A stretch of 26,697 nucleotides of DNA from Promethearchaeota archaeon (GTDB taxonomy: Archaea > Asgardarchaeota > Lokiarchaeia > Sigynarchaeales > SOKP01), in the NCBI GenBank assembly GCA_016839905.1, contig JAEOTJ010000124.1, forward strand, positions 1 to 26,697, in the 5' to 3' direction. Below the pieces are notes generated by a model, which was given only the letters and a program-made list of their open reading frames with translations, had not been told where the DNA came from and ran no database searches. Positions 24,889-26,697 of the stretch are shown in pieces (within the stretch, counting starts at the first letter, position 1; each line of letters begins with the position of its first letter). Both the position numbers and the translations under genes were made by a program.

Positions 24889-25053
24889 ATGGAAAAAAAA
24901 GATAAAAAGGATTTGGATTCTAAAAAAGAAACTAAAAATTCGGACAATAAAGAATATGGTGTTGTATTAACAAAAGAGAAAAAATATCGGCATCGCATTT
25001 ATCCACAGAAAGGCAAGGTTCCTGAAGGAGATGACTCCTATAAGGTTGTTTAA
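24889..25053 (+). CDS. Small hydrophilic 54-residue protein
   Basis: An ATG preceded by TTAAGGT opens a 54-codon frame. The protein is very charged: a Lys/Asp/Glu-rich N-terminal half (about 1-22) and a more ordered C-terminal half containing YGVVLTKEKKYRHRIYPQKG and ending SYKVV. The alternation of Lys, Tyr and Val suggests a small beta-rich or nucleic-acid-binding module. A TATA-like TTTTTATAAAG lies near 24824-24834. The opposite-strand frame is less convincing because it lacks a protein-like composition. The family is not recognised. Confidence 0.5.
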   Translation: MEKKDKKDLDSKKETKNSDNKEYGVVLTKEKKYRHRIYPQKGKVPEGDDSYKVV

Positions 25054-25110
25054 AGCCTTAATCCTAAGTTTTTAATTTATATCTGCACCGTGCTAAAACT
25101 GCGATATTTA

Positions 25111-25138
25111 AAAATAAAAGAAAAAAAAAGAGAAAAAG
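25111..25138 (-). terminator. Poly-T terminator downstream of the cold-shock gene
   Basis: On the minus strand this region is a dense run of T residues (including nine in a row) about 90 bases after the cold-shock protein stop. This fits archaeal U-rich termination. It may also mark the end of the convergent small gene's intergenic region. Confidence 0.4.
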
Positions 25139-25228
25139 ATTCGATAACAATCGTAAAAAAAGACTTTTACTAATATTATTTACTTTTTATTATTTACTTT
25201 TTATGGATTTATATGATAATTCAATAAG

Positions 25229-25498
25229 TTAATAACGAAAATTCCTTCTGCCGCCACCTTTATTATATGGATTATTTTGTCGAGGGGCTTTTTCGGTAAC
25301 GACAACATTGCTAGCTTGTGGTCCTTTTTGACCTTCAACAACATCAAACTCAACCTTGTCATTTTCGTTTAAAGATTTATATTCATCTTTATCTCCGGCT
25401 AATGCGGAGTAATGAACAAAAACATCGTTTCCTTCTTCGGAATTTATAAATCCGTAGCCTTTTCGGCTATTAAACCATTTTACTGTTCCTTTTACCAT
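25229..25498 (-). CDS. Cold-shock domain protein (CspA family) with Gly/Arg tail
   Basis: The ATG at 25498 gives 89 residues; a TTG three codons earlier is less likely. Residues 1-70 form the cold-shock domain: VKWFN at 6-10, RNP1 KGYGFI at 13-18, RNP2 VFVHYSA at 26-32 and the closing GPQASNVVV. It binds single-stranded RNA or DNA and probably acts as an RNA chaperone in the cytosol. The last 15 residues ([11 protein letters not shown]) form a short RGG-like tail. Csp genes are patchy in archaea, so transfer from bacteria in the lineage's past is likely. The upstream region holds an eight-base inverted repeat. Confidence 0.95.
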   Translation of the reverse strand: MVKGTVKWFNSRKGYGFINSEEGNDVFVHYSALAGDKDEYKSLNENDKVEFDVVEGQKGPQASNVVVTEKAPRQNNPYNKGGGRRNFRY

Positions 25499-25532
25499 TT
25501 TACTCAATTTAAATTTATTGAAAAAAAATTAT

Positions 25533-25551
25533 TTAATTCTAAAAGAATTAA
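25533..25551. repeat. Inverted repeat TTAATTCT-3-AGAATTAA upstream of the cold-shock gene
   Basis: Two perfect eight-base arms with a three-base loop lie 35-53 bases before the cold-shock ATG. As RNA it would form a weak, temperature-sensitive hairpin in the leader; as DNA it could be an operator. AT-rich composition makes such repeats more frequent by chance. Confidence 0.4.
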
Positions 25552-25620
25552 TTAAGAAAAATATCTTAGGATAATAAAACTTAACTCTTTTTTGAGAAAA
25601 AAAAACTTAACACATTTTAT

Positions 25621-26697
25621 TTATTCATGTAGCAATATTAGCCTCTCACTATATTCCTTAATAATATCTTCATTGTCTTGGATTAAATCTTTTATTTTTG
25701 AGAGTGCCTTTATTTTTTCATCATAATCTTGTTCTGAAATTGTTGAACTTACTTTTTGAGCTTTAATTTCTCTTTCATGCTTAATTAAATGGTTAAAAAA
25801 TTTTTCGGATTCAATTAAAAACTCTGGATTCTGTATATACTCGTGAGGAAGGAATTTATGGACTAGTCTCATATTTCCTGAAAGTTTAGAAAGAACATTA
25901 TTTAAAGTCTGTAGTTTAGCTAATTCCTCTTTTATATTTTCCATATTTTTTACGAATTCCCTTACTGGTGGGCTTATACGTGTCTCTTGGCTCTTTAATC
26001 CACTTGAAATTGGCATATCAATTATATAATCTTTTTGTTTTCCTGAAATCTTTATAAGCTCATTTATCAAGATATTAATGCGTGTTTCCGCTTCCGAGAC
26101 ATTTTTTAAAATAGGAACACCTATGGCATTGAGTAAGGGGATCTCACTTAGTGTGCAACCACGTTCCCACCTCCATTCAAAATTATTGAAGAATGTGGAT
26201 AAATTCATTAATCGTTTCTCTTCTAATTCCTTAGAGAATGACTCTTCACGAGCTTTCTTCTCAAGATAATCTCTTATTGTTTCCATTGCTGAACTGAATT
26301 TTATAGTCATTTCTTGTTCTTTAAAACGATGAAATTCCATATCTATATTTACTTCTCGGCCATTAATTTTTTGTTTCGCATTTGCTGAAGCCCATTTAAG
26401 AAGAGTAACATCTATTCCTATCTTTTTTATAGAATCTTCTTGGAATGTAAAGACATCTTCACCAAGTTTTGCCTTTCCAAGTCGTGGTAAGATATCGTTA
26501 TTTATTTTATTGATAAAGTCTTTTTTAAGGTGAGTTTTAATATTACTAATGATTGTAATGACTTCTTCTTTATCTTTACGCTCTGCCGCATTTTTCAGTG
26601 CTCGATTATATATTGTTGTTTGATCACCATAAGATAGGGATTCTAATATCTTTCCAATTTCATCAACAATTGATTTAGATAAAGGGTCTTCATGATG
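25621..26697 (-). CDS. Coiled-coil protein of unknown function (5' end outside window)
   Basis: The frame stays open to the last base of the window, so the Met encoded at 26340 is internal and at least 358 residues are present. The protein is soluble, highly charged and almost wholly helical, with heptad-like stretches near its middle (around EKKAREESFSKELEEKR) and its end (DNEDIIKEYSERLILL). A short region with WRWERGC and PLLNAIGVPIL may be a folded core. There is no membrane segment or catalytic motif that I recognise. It is transcribed toward the cold-shock gene, on the same strand. Confidence 0.6.
   Translation of the reverse strand, partial: HHEDPLSKSIVDEIGKILESLSYGDQTTIYNRALKNAAERKDKEEVITIISNIKTHLKKDFINKINNDILPRLGKAKLGEDVFTFQEDSIKKIGIDVTLLKWASANAKQKINGREVNIDMEFHRFKEQEMTIKFSSAMETIRDYLEKKAREESFSKELEEKRLMNLSTFFNNFEWRWERGCTLSEIPLLNAIGVPILKNVSEAETRINILINELIKISGKQKDYIIDMPISSGLKSQETRISPPVREFVKNMENIKEELAKLQTLNNVLSKLSGNMRLVHKFLPHEYIQNPEFLIESEKFFNHLIKHEREIKAQKVSSTISEQDYDEKIKALSKIKDLIQDNEDIIKEYSERLILLHE

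Noticed and set aside
24810..24998. Minus-strand 62-residue frame
   Set aside because: It is antisense to the 54-residue frame and consists of low-complexity Phe/Ser/Leu sequence; the plus-strand frame has better start signals.

Overview
The window looks like chromosome from an Asgard archaeon, most likely of the Lokiarchaeia type. It is strongly AT-rich and compact, with archaeal TATA/BRE-like promoters. It holds several eukaryote-like parts that Asgard genomes are known for: Arf/Rag-type and Ras-type small GTPases, longin-like and roadblock/LC7 domains, an L13e ribosomal protein and a Trm9-like methyltransferase. This assignment is inferred from gene content; there is no 16S rRNA here. No tRNA, rRNA, CRISPR array or insertion sequence was recognised.

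Layout. 1-2389 (+): the 3' part of a membrane-anchored surface protein with about 108-residue repeats and a cytosolic longin-like plus winged-helix tail, followed by a CxxCxxCC (YkgJ-type) protein. 2415-4436 (-): a large unrecognised helical protein with a Pro/Thr linker made by six 54-bp tandem repeats. 4557-8211: a Trm9-like methyltransferase, a small unknown protein, a degenerate Ras-like GTPase with a putative zinc-binding tail, a ribosomal L13e with a helix-hairpin-helix extension, and a longin-like/winged-helix protein. 8334-9629 (+): an extracytoplasmic transglutaminase-like protein. 9656-14160 (-): a longin-GTPase-roadblock fusion, a class III ribonucleotide reductase homologue with no glycyl-radical end, and a nitrilase-family hydrolase. 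14246-15210 (+): a possible micro-transcription unit and a PD-(D/E)xK nuclease-like protein. 15290-18526 (-): a TPR/zinc-ribbon protein, a zinc-ribbon/roadblock protein and a Rag-like GTPase. 18622-19989 (-): threonine synthase. 20074-23850 (-): a five-gene ABC-2 transporter operon that ends in its likely winged-helix regulator. 24155-26697: a carboxymuconolactone decarboxylase-family protein, a 54-residue protein on the other strand, a cold-shock protein and the start-less 3' part of a coiled-coil protein.

How the parts may fit together. The most coherent theme is a GTPase/longin/roadblock signalling set spread over 1-18.5 kb. It comprises two paralogous GTPases with C-terminal roadblock-like domains (one with the HKxD G4 motif of eukaryotic Rag/Gtr proteins, one with NKxD), a stand-alone zinc-ribbon/roadblock protein, and two proteins pairing longin-like and winged-helix domains, one of them anchored to an ectodomain. 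This resembles the building blocks of the Rag-Ragulator nutrient-sensing system. Direct interaction is inference only. The most surprising single gene is the NrdD homologue without its glycyl-radical domain.
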